Part shown: positions 45,002 to 53,609 of the stretch, in pieces
How the letters are laid out: the number at the start of each line of letters is the position of its first letter
How positions within the stretch are numbered: the first letter of the stretch is position 1
DNA from: JASEGV01 sp947085405
GTDB lineage: Bacteria; Bacteroidota; Ignavibacteria; UBA10030; BY39
Assembly: GCA_947085405.1 (NCBI GenBank)
Contig: CAMTWO010000027.1
Location: 36,446 to 100,445 of the forward strand
Direction of reading: 5' to 3'
Length of the DNA stretch: 64,000 bases
Position numbers and translations under genes: made by a program
The notes under the pieces: generated by a model
Databases searched by the model: none
What the model was told of the DNA's origin: nothing
Seen by the model: only the letters and a program-made list of their open reading frames with translations

Positions 45002-45240
45002 ATTAAAGGCTTTCCATCACGCGCTAAATTCCAATTTTTTCTAAGCTCATTTCTATATTGAAAACCCCATTCAAGCACCATAGATAAAACACGTTGAGGG
45101 AGTTTTCCCTCGAGTAATTCAAGAGTCTCAATTCCTATCTTTGCTTCATGCCTATTATAAATTGCATGAAAATACGGTGGTGAATGGTCGTTATAATACA
45201 TACTAATAATTATTCCGAAAAATTCACAAATACGTGGCAT
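44998..45240 (-). CDS. DUF4160 domain protein
   Basis: 80 residues: MPRICEFFGIIISMYYNDHS then PPYFHAIYNRHEAKIGIETL and a helical end with LEWGFQYRNELRKNWNLARDG. The Y--DH-PPYFH box is the family signature and could bind metal. It is the first gene of a pair with DUF2442. Confidence 0.88.
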   Translation of the reverse strand: MPRICEFFGIIISMYYNDHSPPYFHAIYNRHEAKIGIETLELLEGKLPQRVLSMVLEWGFQYRNELRKNWNLARDGKPLI

Positions 45241-45333
45241 AAACTGTGAAATATTTTATCATACTCTTTTATTTCAATATAACCACACGATGAACAAATT
45301 TCAAATGTAGTTAAATAGTTTTATTACCTATCG

Positions 45334-45903
45334 TCATTTCAACTTCTCAAGTTTTGGTCGTATCACAAACCTGCAATAAGCCGCATCTGGATTTTTCTCA
45401 AAATAATTTTGATGATATTCTTCCGCCGGGTAAAAGTGAACGATTGGCTTTATTTCAGTAACGATTGAGCCGGAAAAATTCTTCTGTGCTTCCGATTTAG
45501 ATTTTTCGGCTGATAATTTTTGTTTTTGATTATGATAAAAGATCACCGAACGATATTGCGTTCCCACATCAGATCCCTGCTTGTTTAATGTAGTCGGGTC
45601 GTGTGCTTTCCAAAATACATCTAACAGTTTCTCATAACTGATTTTGGCTGGGTCGAAAGTAATCTCAACGACTTCGGCATGACCTGTTTTCCCAGTGCAA
45701 ATTTCTTCGTAAGTCGGGTTTACTTTTACACCCCCCGCATAACCTGATGTCACCGTTATCACTCCGGGCAACGTTTGAAAAACTGCTTCTGTGCACCAAA
45801 AGCATCCACCACCGAGTGTGGCTTTTTCATATTTATTCATTAGTTCTCCTTTTATGGGGATTAGAAAAATAATTGTTAACAGGGAAACTGTAATTGTTTT
45901 CAT
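45334..45903 (-). CDS. msrA: Peptide methionine sulfoxide reductase MsrA, possible exported form
   Basis: 189 residues. Active site GGGCFWCTEAVFQ, then SGYAGG, GHAEVVEITFDPAKI, FWKAHDPTTLNKQGSDVGTQ and the YYHQNYFEKNP-type end. It reduces methionine-S-sulfoxide in proteins. The first 20 residues (MKTITVSLLTIIFLIPIKGE) resemble a signal peptide, but an in-frame ATG at 45840 has a good AAGGAG five bases upstream, so a cytosolic form starting MNKYEK is also possible. It lies divergently from the Crp/Fnr gene. Confidence 0.94.
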   Translation of the reverse strand: MKTITVSLLTIIFLIPIKGELMNKYEKATLGGGCFWCTEAVFQTLPGVITVTSGYAGGVKVNPTYEEICTGKTGHAEVVEITFDPAKISYEKLLDVFWKAHDPTTLNKQGSDVGTQYRSVIFYHNQKQKLSAEKSKSEAQKNFSGSIVTEIKPIVHFYPAEEYHQNYFEKNPDAAYCRFVIRPKLEKLK

Positions 45904-46013
45904 ATATAATTTAAGTTTTTATGATTAACCTATAAATTTGTATATTCGTTCCGAGTAGGTTTGACATCTAACTATTTATTACATATCTTTAAAAAAATAA
46001 ATCAGGAAATCCA

Positions 46014-46736
46014 ATGAAATTGAAAAATATAAAATGTGAATTGTGCAGTAACCGTTCTCAAAGCATTTTTTGCAACTTAACCCAAAAACAAATTAACAAA
46101 CTTGATTCGGAAAAATCTGTCCAAAGATATGAAAAAGGACAAATCGTTTTCTATGACGGGAATCCCGCTTTTGCCGTTTATTGCATTTTCTCCGGTTTAG
46201 TAAAACTATTCAAAACCAATAGGAATGGAGATCAGTATATTATACGACTACTAAAAAGTGGTGACATGTTAGGTTATCGTGCTGTATTGGAGGGAGAATT
46301 TTATACTGCAACCGCTGAATCGTTAGAACCCACAATCGTTTGCACAATCCCTCGGGAACATTTTTTTAAAATGCTGAGAGAGGACACTAATACTTCATTG
46401 TGTTTATTGAAAAAGATAGCTGAAGAAATCCGGATATCTGAAGAAAAAATGATTTCACATACACAAGAAACAGTCCGTCAGCGAACCGCTCGGATGCTTT
46501 TGTATCTTATCGACCACTTGGAAAGAAAGGGGAAAAAAAGTCTATCTCTCAAAACACCTCTACTTCGAGTTGAGCTGGCACAGATAGTTGGCACAACACC
46601 GGAAACTTTTTCGCGGACTCTGCACGAGTTAGATAAACTGGGTATTATAAAGCTCACACGCACCGATATAGTTATCGAAAAATTGGACTCACTGAAAAAT
46701 ATAGCTGAAGAGAGGGTAAAAATCGACTTAATCTAA
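46014..46736 (+). CDS. Crp/Fnr family transcription regulator
   Basis: 240 residues. The N-terminal cyclic-nucleotide-binding-type barrel spans about 20-130 (YEKGQIVFYDGNPAFAVYCI, LLKSGDMLGYRAVLEGE). The long dimer helix follows, then a winged helix (about 155-225) with VELAQIVGTTPETFSRTLHE as recognition region. Cysteines at 8, 11 and 20 (CELC, FC) hint at a metal or redox site as in some FNR relatives, but this is not proof. The adjacent CxxCH peroxidase gene points to a role in oxygen or redox response. It is divergent from msrA. Confidence 0.9.
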   Translation: MKLKNIKCELCSNRSQSIFCNLTQKQINKLDSEKSVQRYEKGQIVFYDGNPAFAVYCIFSGLVKLFKTNRNGDQYIIRLLKSGDMLGYRAVLEGEFYTATAESLEPTIVCTIPREHFFKMLREDTNTSLCLLKKIAEEIRISEEKMISHTQETVRQRTARMLLYLIDHLERKGKKSLSLKTPLLRVELAQIVGTTPETFSRTLHELDKLGIIKLTRTDIVIEKLDSLKNIAEERVKIDLI

Positions 46737-46943
46737 ATCAACTAAATAGATAATTAGTATCATTGTTTTCTGTATCTATTATGATTATAGTTTCATAAGC
46801 GATAAATCATTATTGCTTTTGTTACTTTCATAGAAACCTTAAAACTGCCTGTGGAACTCTGGATGGAAAAAAAACGCCGCAAGCCAGTAAGGGATTTTGA
46901 TGAAATAGCTGAACGTACAAAACAAAAAAAAGGAGTAACTATC

Positions 46944-48404
46944 ATGAACATTTTTAAAATCTTAATTTTTGCAGTTGCGATACTATTTATCGCCGGAACT
47001 GCATCGGCACAAGGGCTGACACCGAAAGAGGCGTTGGGAAAAGCAATTTTCTTCGATGCAAATTTATCATCACCCTCAGGCCAATCGTGTGCAAGCTGCC
47101 ATTCACCCGAGACTGGCTTTACAGGTCCGAGTTCTGATATCAATAATACTACGGCAGTCTATCCGGGTGCTATCCCGACAAGATTTGGGAACCGAAAACC
47201 ACCAACAGCAGCGTACGGAGGCAAAAGTCCGATTATGCATAAACTAAGGAAAGACAATTTGTTTATCGGTGGTATGTTTTGGGATGGAAGGGCGACTGGT
47301 TGGGAATTAGGCGACCCACTCGCCGAACAAGCCCGTGGACCATTTCTCAATCCTGTCGAACAAAACAACGAGAACAAGGATACAGTAATTCAGAGAATCA
47401 GACGATCAACGTATGCAACTCTGTTCACACAAGTATATGGACTCAATGCCTTTGACAACATTGAGAGGGCGTACAATCAGGTCGCAGATGCAGTTGCAAC
47501 ATACGAGCGATCTGCTGAAGTAAATCCGTTTACTTCTAAGTTCGATTATCACTTGCAGGGTAAGGTAAAATTGACCAAACAGGAAAAAGATGGAGAGCGA
47601 TATTTCAACACATACGGAAAATGTAATTTATGCCATATAAGCAAACCGCACGATAAGAATACGCCGCCACTATTCACCGATTTTTCATACGATAATTTAG
47701 GAATACCAAAGAATCCGGATAATCCGTTTTATACACAACCACCAGATATTAATCCGGACGGAGTTAATTGGATCGATAAAGGTCTTGGCGGATTTTTAGA
47801 AACAGTTCCGCAGTTTTCACAGTATGCAGCCGAGAACTACGGAAAGCATAAAGTCCCCACACTGCGGAATGTTGACAAAAGACCTTACGAAGGATTTGTA
47901 AAATCATACGGACATAACGGATTTTTTAAGAGTTTAAAAGATATCGTGCATTTTTATAGCACCCGTGATGTAAAAACAACTTGGCCCCCGCCGGAAGTAC
48001 CTATGAATGTGAATACTGCCGAATTAGGAAATCTTCGTTTATCCCACGAGGACGAGGATGCGATTGTTGCATTCTTGAAGACACTTTCGGACGGGTATAT
48101 GCTTCCGCTTGCTCGTAATAGTATTGCCGATGGGTCTCCAACGAATTTCGGTCTATTACAAAATACACCAAACCCATTCAATCCGAGCACACAGATTAGT
48201 TACGAACTGCCAATTGCCGGTTATGTAACATTGAAAGTGTACAACACTATAGGACAGGAAATAGCCACGCTCGTTGATGGGGTTCAAGAGGCAGGTTTAA
48301 TGTCTGTATTGTTTGATGCCAGTAATCTACCAAGCGGGATGTACTTCGCCCGACTTAGTGCCGACGGACTTACACAGACACTCAAAATGCTCCTGATGAA
48401 ATAG
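46944..48404 (+). CDS. Di-haem cytochrome c peroxidase-like protein with T9SS sorting domain
   Basis: 486 residues from the ATG at 46944, preceded by AGGAG at 8 bases; the frame is open upstream but the shorter start gives a clean signal peptide (MNIFKILIFAVAILFIAGTA). Two haem-binding sites are Cys49-x2-Cys52-His53 (CASCH) and Cys227-x2-Cys230-His231 (CNLCH), as in the CcpA/MauG family. Residues about 400-486 form a T9SS type A domain (LQNTPNPFNPSTQISYELP). It is predicted to be an extracellular haem enzyme that reduces H2O2 or modifies a partner. The Crp/Fnr regulator lies upstream. Confidence 0.93.
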   Translation: MNIFKILIFAVAILFIAGTASAQGLTPKEALGKAIFFDANLSSPSGQSCASCHSPETGFTGPSSDINNTTAVYPGAIPTRFGNRKPPTAAYGGKSPIMHKLRKDNLFIGGMFWDGRATGWELGDPLAEQARGPFLNPVEQNNENKDTVIQRIRRSTYATLFTQVYGLNAFDNIERAYNQVADAVATYERSAEVNPFTSKFDYHLQGKVKLTKQEKDGERYFNTYGKCNLCHISKPHDKNTPPLFTDFSYDNLGIPKNPDNPFYTQPPDINPDGVNWIDKGLGGFLETVPQFSQYAAENYGKHKVPTLRNVDKRPYEGFVKSYGHNGFFKSLKDIVHFYSTRDVKTTWPPPEVPMNVNTAELGNLRLSHEDEDAIVAFLKTLSDGYMLPLARNSIADGSPTNFGLLQNTPNPFNPSTQISYELPIAGYVTLKVYNTIGQEIATLVDGVQEAGLMSVLFDASNLPSGMYFARLSADGLTQTLKMLLMK

Positions 48405-48441
48405 TATCAAATGTCGTAATAGCAAGTAACGTTTAATCATT

Positions 48442-48483
48442 GGCAGTGTAAGGGTTTTTCTCAAAACATTTGCACTGCCTTTA
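48442..48483 (+). terminator. Probable terminator after the peroxidase gene
   Basis: GGCAGTGTAA pairs with TTGCACTGCC (one mismatch) around a T-rich loop, followed by TTTAT. It lies 37 nt past the peroxidase stop. Confidence 0.6.
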
Positions 48484-48519
48484 TGTATGGTTCCAAAATA
48501 AACAACACAAGGAGTGCTT

Positions 48520-50097
48520 ATGAATAAATCTTTTATAATCTTTTTCTGTTTAATCATTTTGGTTGTTATTGTATATGCTTCTTCAGGAGGCCCACCTGCT
48601 GCTCGCACAGGTGCACCGGGCGAAGGTAATTGTACGGGCTGTCACGCTTCGTTTCCGGTTAATTCCGGTTCAGGTACTTTGACTATAATTGCTCCATCCA
48701 ATTATATTCCTGGCAACACATATCCGATCACAATTCGATTACAGCAATCTGCTCAAAGTCGTTGGGGATTCCAGATAACAGCTCTCACTGCCGCAAATCA
48801 ACCAGCGGGAACACTACTCGTTACAAATGCGACTAATACACAAAAAGTTGTATCAACGCGGCAATATATCCACCAGACTTCTGCCGGAACATTTAATGGT
48901 ACAGCTAATGGACCCGTCGAATGGCAATTAAGTTGGCAAGCACCAGCCACTAGTGTCGGCACTATCACTTTCTATGCTGCAGGAAATGCCGCAAACGGAG
49001 ATGGTTCAACGGGCGGCGACTATATTTACACTAAATCTGCTTCAGTTCCTGTACTTTTAGGAAGTATTTCGGGAATGAAATATCACGATCAAAATGCAAA
49101 CGGAATCAAAGACCCACTCGAACCTGCCTTGCAAAATTGGCAAATTAAATTGGGCGGTGCCAAAATCGATTCTGCATTTACCGACCAAAACGGTTTATAC
49201 TTATTTCCGAACTTGTCCGATGGATTGTATGAAGTCAGTGAAGTAATTAAATCCACGTGGATACAAACTGCACCCACCCCTCCTTCTTATTCATTGAATA
49301 TCAGTGGTGGTACTATTCACACAAATGTCGATTTTGGAAATGCGCGGCTTGGTACAATCGCCGGAAAAAAATTCCACGATCTGAATCAAAACGGAATAAT
49401 GGACGGAGATGAACAAGGTATTGCTGATTGGAAAATTTATTCTTTACGAACCTTACCATCAGAGTTCCCTGACTCGGTCTTCACCGATATAAATGGTAAT
49501 TACTCTTTCGTCAATTTAATAAATGGCACTTACATTCTTTCAGAAGAATTAAAAAACCGATGGATACAAACCCATCCCCCCGATACTGGAACATACGTTG
49601 TAAATTTAGAACTTAATCAATTTATTACCGATCTTAATTTTGGAAATAAATCTTTAGATACGACCATACGAATTTCTGTTAGAGCTGGTTGGAATATGTT
49701 ATCAATACCACTTATTGTTGAAGACTACAGAAAAACTTCAGTATTCCCAACTTCGGGTTCTTCTGCATTTATGTATAATGTTGGTGTCGGGTATAGTACA
49801 AAAGATACTTTAGATAATAGAACCGGTTACTGGCTGAAATTCGGGAACAATCAGAATATTGACCTAACCGGTGTCGGAATTTCTGAAGATACTGTAGATG
49901 TACTTTCCGGGTGGAACTTGATAGGAACAACTTCGTATCCTGTTGCAATTGGCTCAATTATAAAGGAACCCCCATCCATTATCACATCAAATTATTATGG
50001 ATATTCCACAGGTTATTTCATCACCGATACACTTAGACCCGGCTTTGCATATTGGGTTAAAGTTGATCAGGACGGAAAATTAATTTTGAAAAGATAA
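48520..50097 (+). CDS. Surface protein with one CxxCH motif, choice-of-anchor V and SdrD B-like domains
   Basis: 525 residues from the ATG at 48520, with AAGGAG five bases upstream. A signal peptide leads to GEGNCTGCHASFPVNSGSG, a c-type haem site in a reeler-like choice-of-anchor V domain (to about 170). Two Cna-B/SdrD-type beta domains follow, starting ISGMKYHDQNANGIKDPLEP and IAGKKFHDLNQNGIMDGDEQ. The C-terminal ~140 residues carry SGWNLI-type repeats like those in the giant propeller protein. No T9SS terminal domain is present. It could be an electron-transfer or adhesive surface protein; its neighbour is the di-haem peroxidase. Confidence 0.85.
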   Translation: MNKSFIIFFCLIILVVIVYASSGGPPAARTGAPGEGNCTGCHASFPVNSGSGTLTIIAPSNYIPGNTYPITIRLQQSAQSRWGFQITALTAANQPAGTLLVTNATNTQKVVSTRQYIHQTSAGTFNGTANGPVEWQLSWQAPATSVGTITFYAAGNAANGDGSTGGDYIYTKSASVPVLLGSISGMKYHDQNANGIKDPLEPALQNWQIKLGGAKIDSAFTDQNGLYLFPNLSDGLYEVSEVIKSTWIQTAPTPPSYSLNISGGTIHTNVDFGNARLGTIAGKKFHDLNQNGIMDGDEQGIADWKIYSLRTLPSEFPDSVFTDINGNYSFVNLINGTYILSEELKNRWIQTHPPDTGTYVVNLELNQFITDLNFGNKSLDTTIRISVRAGWNMLSIPLIVEDYRKTSVFPTSGSSAFMYNVGVGYSTKDTLDNRTGYWLKFGNNQNIDLTGVGISEDTVDVLSGWNLIGTTSYPVAIGSIIKEPPSIITSNYYGYSTGYFITDTLRPGFAYWVKVDQDGKLILKR

Positions 50098-50121
50098 CGT
50101 TATTTTTTAATCCATATACTT

Positions 50122-50155
50122 CCCCGCTCCAGAATTTGTGGCGGGGATTTTTTTT
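50122..50155 (+). terminator. Rho-independent terminator of the CxxCH surface protein gene
   Basis: CCCCGC/GCGGGG stem (50122-50127 with 50141-50146) followed by ATTTTTTTT. Confidence 0.88.
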
Positions 50156-50213
50156 GCCTTTCCCCCATCTTTTTGTTATCATTACACTGAAATTAAATTA
50201 AAGGAATATAATC

Positions 50214-52253
50214 ATGTTAATTAAATCATTCGTATGGCTTTCGATAATTACATTTGCTCTTATCGGTTGCACAAAAAAGGAAACTAAAATGGAAAGAATC
50301 TATAAATTAGAACGCATCGGTCCTGCACAGGTTGTACAGTTGTATGCCGACGGCTTCGACCAACTAACACAAAAAGAAAAAATATTTTCTTACTACCTAC
50401 ACTTAGCCGGACTCGCAGGCAGAGATATTGCCATCGACCAGCACCATCCCGATGCACTTGAAGTTCGTGAACTAATTGAACAAACCTATTTATATCAAAC
50501 TGGAATAGATACGAATTCCATCAAAAATATAATTAAGTATTTAAAACTATTTTGGATCAACAACGGATTCTATGATAACATCACTTCAAAGAAATTCGTA
50601 CCTGAAGTTACATTTGAAGATTTTAAACAAGCTTGTGAGAAGGCACAACAGAACGGTGCAAAGCTTTCAAACGAAAACGAAACACTTGAACAAAAACTTA
50701 ATCGCTTAAAAGAAATAATATTCAATCCAAACTTTGAACCGCAAATGACCAATAAAACTCCCGGTGAAGATTGGATAAAAGGAAGCGGCATAAACTTTTA
50801 TGATAGAAATATTTCCTATAGTGAAATCGAGAAATGGGCAAAAGCGGGGAACGAAAAAAATCCGCTCAATTCAAAAGTTGTGAAAGAGAAAGGAAAGTTA
50901 GTAGAAAATATCTGGCGTGCCGGCACAAACAACATTCCCCCCGGCTTATATGCAGATGCTCTCTCCGAAGTTATCAAATATCTCGAAATGGCAATCCCCT
51001 ACGCAGCAAACGATCATCAAGCCGAAACCGTGCGATTGTTAATCAAATATTTAAAGTCGGGTGATTTAAACGATTTCAGAAATTACAATATCAGTTGGGT
51101 GAAAGATTCTTCGAGTGTTGATTTTATACTTGGATTCATCGAAGTTTACCTTGACCCACGCGGACAAAAAGCTGAATGGGAATCCTTAATCTTTTTTACG
51201 AACCCCGACCAAACAAAGTTGATGCAAAATTTAGCAAAATATGCTCAGCACTTTGAAGATGCAGCGCCGTGGGCTGATGTTTATAAAAAGAAAATTGATA
51301 AATCGCCAATTGCGAATGTAATTAATGTGATTGGTTCAACCGGTGGAACTGGACCCGTAAGTCCAATCGGTATAAATCTTCCGAACGAACAAGCGATTCG
51401 TGAACAGTACGGCAGCAAGAGTGTTTTGCTCCACAACATCGTTGAAGCCTATGATAAATCGACTGGGTTGGAGATGATAAAGGAATTTGCGTTCAATGAA
51501 GCTGAGATTGAGATGCAAGAGAAATATGGGTCGAAAGCCGGTAATTTACATACTGCAATGCACGAAGTTATTGGACACGGTTCAGGAAAAGTGAGCGAAA
51601 AATTGCAAGGCAAAGACCCGTCCGATTTTTTACCCGGTTATTATAACACGCTTGAAGAAACCCGTGCCGATTTAGTAGCACTCTGGAATGCGTTCGATTC
51701 TAAAATTATTGATATAGGTTTTGCAAAAGATGAAGATGAAGTCCGAAAAATCGGTGAAACAATGTATCAGCAAACTATACGCGTAGCTCTAACACAACTT
51801 CGCAGGATTGGAAAGAGCGATCAGTTAGAACAAGACCACATGAAGAACCGCCAAGTGATTGCTCATTACATTATGGAAAATTCGAAGGCAGTGCAAATTG
51901 AAAAACGTGATGGTAATACTTATTACCGGGTTGCTGATTATGAGGAAATGGAAAAAGCAGTGGGCAAACTATTAGCTGAAGTAATGCGCATAAAAGCTGA
52001 AGGCGATTTCGATGCAGCGAAACAGTTGATTGATAAATACGGATTCAAAGTAAATACCGATTTGAGAGATGAAGTTCAGAGACGTGCAGAGTTACTCGAC
52101 CTTCCACTTTACACAGGATTTGTTATGCCGAAACTTGAACCGGTTCTCGATCCCGAAGCAAAAATTGTTGATGTAAAAGTAAGTTATCCGCTCGACCTCA
52201 CAACGCAGATGCTGGAGTATTCTGCATTTACAAATAATCGTCGCTCAAAATAA
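50214..52253 (+). CDS. Dipeptidyl-peptidase III (M49 family) lipoprotein
   Basis: 679 residues. A lipobox (LIGC) ends the signal peptide. The M49 zinc motif HEVIGH is at 450-455 (HExxGH) with the second motif EETRAD at 481-486, both as in DPP III. The enzyme cuts dipeptides from the N-terminus of oligopeptides; here it is likely anchored at a periplasmic or outer-membrane face. The ribosome site is AAGGA. It stands alone after a strong terminator. Confidence 0.9.
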   Translation: MLIKSFVWLSIITFALIGCTKKETKMERIYKLERIGPAQVVQLYADGFDQLTQKEKIFSYYLHLAGLAGRDIAIDQHHPDALEVRELIEQTYLYQTGIDTNSIKNIIKYLKLFWINNGFYDNITSKKFVPEVTFEDFKQACEKAQQNGAKLSNENETLEQKLNRLKEIIFNPNFEPQMTNKTPGEDWIKGSGINFYDRNISYSEIEKWAKAGNEKNPLNSKVVKEKGKLVENIWRAGTNNIPPGLYADALSEVIKYLEMAIPYAANDHQAETVRLLIKYLKSGDLNDFRNYNISWVKDSSSVDFILGFIEVYLDPRGQKAEWESLIFFTNPDQTKLMQNLAKYAQHFEDAAPWADVYKKKIDKSPIANVINVIGSTGGTGPVSPIGINLPNEQAIREQYGSKSVLLHNIVEAYDKSTGLEMIKEFAFNEAEIEMQEKYGSKAGNLHTAMHEVIGHGSGKVSEKLQGKDPSDFLPGYYNTLEETRADLVALWNAFDSKIIDIGFAKDEDEVRKIGETMYQQTIRVALTQLRRIGKSDQLEQDHMKNRQVIAHYIMENSKAVQIEKRDGNTYYRVADYEEMEKAVGKLLAEVMRIKAEGDFDAAKQLIDKYGFKVNTDLRDEVQRRAELLDLPLYTGFVMPKLEPVLDPEAKIVDVKVSYPLDLTTQMLEYSAFTNNRRSK

Positions 52254-52326
52254 TAATTGTATTCGTGATAAGCTTTTCTTAAATTTGAATGAGAATTTTA
52301 AAAAATAAATTAGAAAGAAAATATAA

Positions 52327-53484
52327 ATGAAAATAGGTATTTTAACAGGTGGCGGCGATGTCCCGGGTTTAAATCCGGCAATTAAAGCTTCTGTCAACCG
52401 GGCAACCGATGCAGGTAATGAAGTAATCGGGATACGTAAAGGTTGGGGCGGATTGCTTTATTTTAATCCTGACGACCCGGACACCTTTAATGAAAATTTT
52501 ATGGTGTTAACAAAAATCACAACCCGCACGATTGATAGGAGCGGTGGAACAGTTTTACATACCTCAAGAACTAACCCGGCAAAAGTTCGTCCCAACGAAA
52601 TACCGGCTTTCTTAAAAAGTAAATATAAAAGTGCAGAACAGGAAAAGTATGTCGATTGTACATCGCATATACAAAATGTTCTTCAGCATTTAAAGATAGA
52701 TGCACTGATAGCAATCGGCGGCGACGATACTTTGAGTTATGCTGTTCATTTACATAAAGCCGGTTTCCCTGTTGTTGCAATTCCAAAAACGATGGATAAC
52801 GATGTTTTCGGTACCGATTATTGTATCGGCTTTTCAACTGCAATAACACGCAGTGTAGATTTTATAGATGCTTTAAGAACACCCGCCGGCTCACACGAAC
52901 GAATTGCAGTAATAGAACTTTTTGGAAGATACTCCGGTGAAACCTCTTTGATATCTGCTTATCTCGCCGGAGTAGATCGTGCGATTATTTCAGAAGTTGA
53001 TTTTGATATCGAGAAACTTTGTAAATTTTTAGATTCAGATAAACGCGCAAATCCAAGCAGCTATGCTTTGATGACAATTTCGGAAGGAGCAAAATTAGTT
53101 GGCGGCGATATGATAATTACCGGCGAACCGGATGCTTACGGACATAAAAAGTTAGGCGGTATTGGCTACATTGTTTCGCAAGAAATACAAAAACGAACCG
53201 GACACCTCACAATTTACCAACAGCTTGCCTACTTGATGCGCAGCGGTGAACCCGATGCGCTCGACCGAATGGTGGCTTCAAGCTACGGTTATTTAGCTGC
53301 CGATTTAATTAACGCGAAACAATTCGGAAAAATGGTGGCTCTGCAAGATGGAAAATACACTACTGTTTCGATAGATATTACATCGCAAGGACAAAAGCGT
53401 GTTGATGTGCGTGAACTTTATGATGCCGAAAATTACAAACCGCGCATCAAACACTTTTTGAACAAACCGATGTTTTTGTATTGA
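52327..53484 (+). CDS. 6-phosphofructokinase, probably pyrophosphate-dependent
   Basis: 385 residues. Motifs: ILTGGGDVPGLNPAIKASV, IAIGGDDTLSYAVHL, VAIPKTMDNDVFGTDYCIGF and FGRYSGETSLISA. Asp134 in GGDDT and Lys154 in PKTMDND are the residues that mark PPi-dependent PFK, where ATP-dependent enzymes carry Gly at both places. It would phosphorylate fructose-6-phosphate with PPi, reversibly, in glycolysis. The residue reading is direct; PPi use is inference from the family. Confidence 0.92.
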   Translation: MKIGILTGGGDVPGLNPAIKASVNRATDAGNEVIGIRKGWGGLLYFNPDDPDTFNENFMVLTKITTRTIDRSGGTVLHTSRTNPAKVRPNEIPAFLKSKYKSAEQEKYVDCTSHIQNVLQHLKIDALIAIGGDDTLSYAVHLHKAGFPVVAIPKTMDNDVFGTDYCIGFSTAITRSVDFIDALRTPAGSHERIAVIELFGRYSGETSLISAYLAGVDRAIISEVDFDIEKLCKFLDSDKRANPSSYALMTISEGAKLVGGDMIITGEPDAYGHKKLGGIGYIVSQEIQKRTGHLTIYQQLAYLMRSGEPDALDRMVASSYGYLAADLINAKQFGKMVALQDGKYTTVSIDITSQGQKRVDVRELYDAENYKPRIKHFLNKPMFLY

Positions 53485-53609
53485 GAAGGATTTAATGGTC
53501 AATTGCCAATAGTCAATTAACAATTAGCTATTAGCTATTAGCTATTGACAATCCGCCTACGTCTGTCAGTTTATGGACTTCGGCGAACAAGTTAGGAAGG
53601 GTATATATT
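53485..53609. repeat. Low-complexity TAGCTAT/CAATTG repeat
   Basis: GTCAATTGCCAATAGTCAAT then TAGCTATTAGCTATTAGCTA, followed by ATCCGCC-TACGTCTGTCAG and a GGCGAAC word. A similar CAATGG/CAATTG tract occupies 55040-55130. These appear to be replication-slippage repeats. Confidence 0.7.

Noticed and set aside
45933..45940. Bacteroidetes-type -7 promoter TAAATTTG upstream of the Crp/Fnr gene
   Set aside because: The -7-like word is present, but no TTG-type -33 element lies at the right distance, so the call is too weak.
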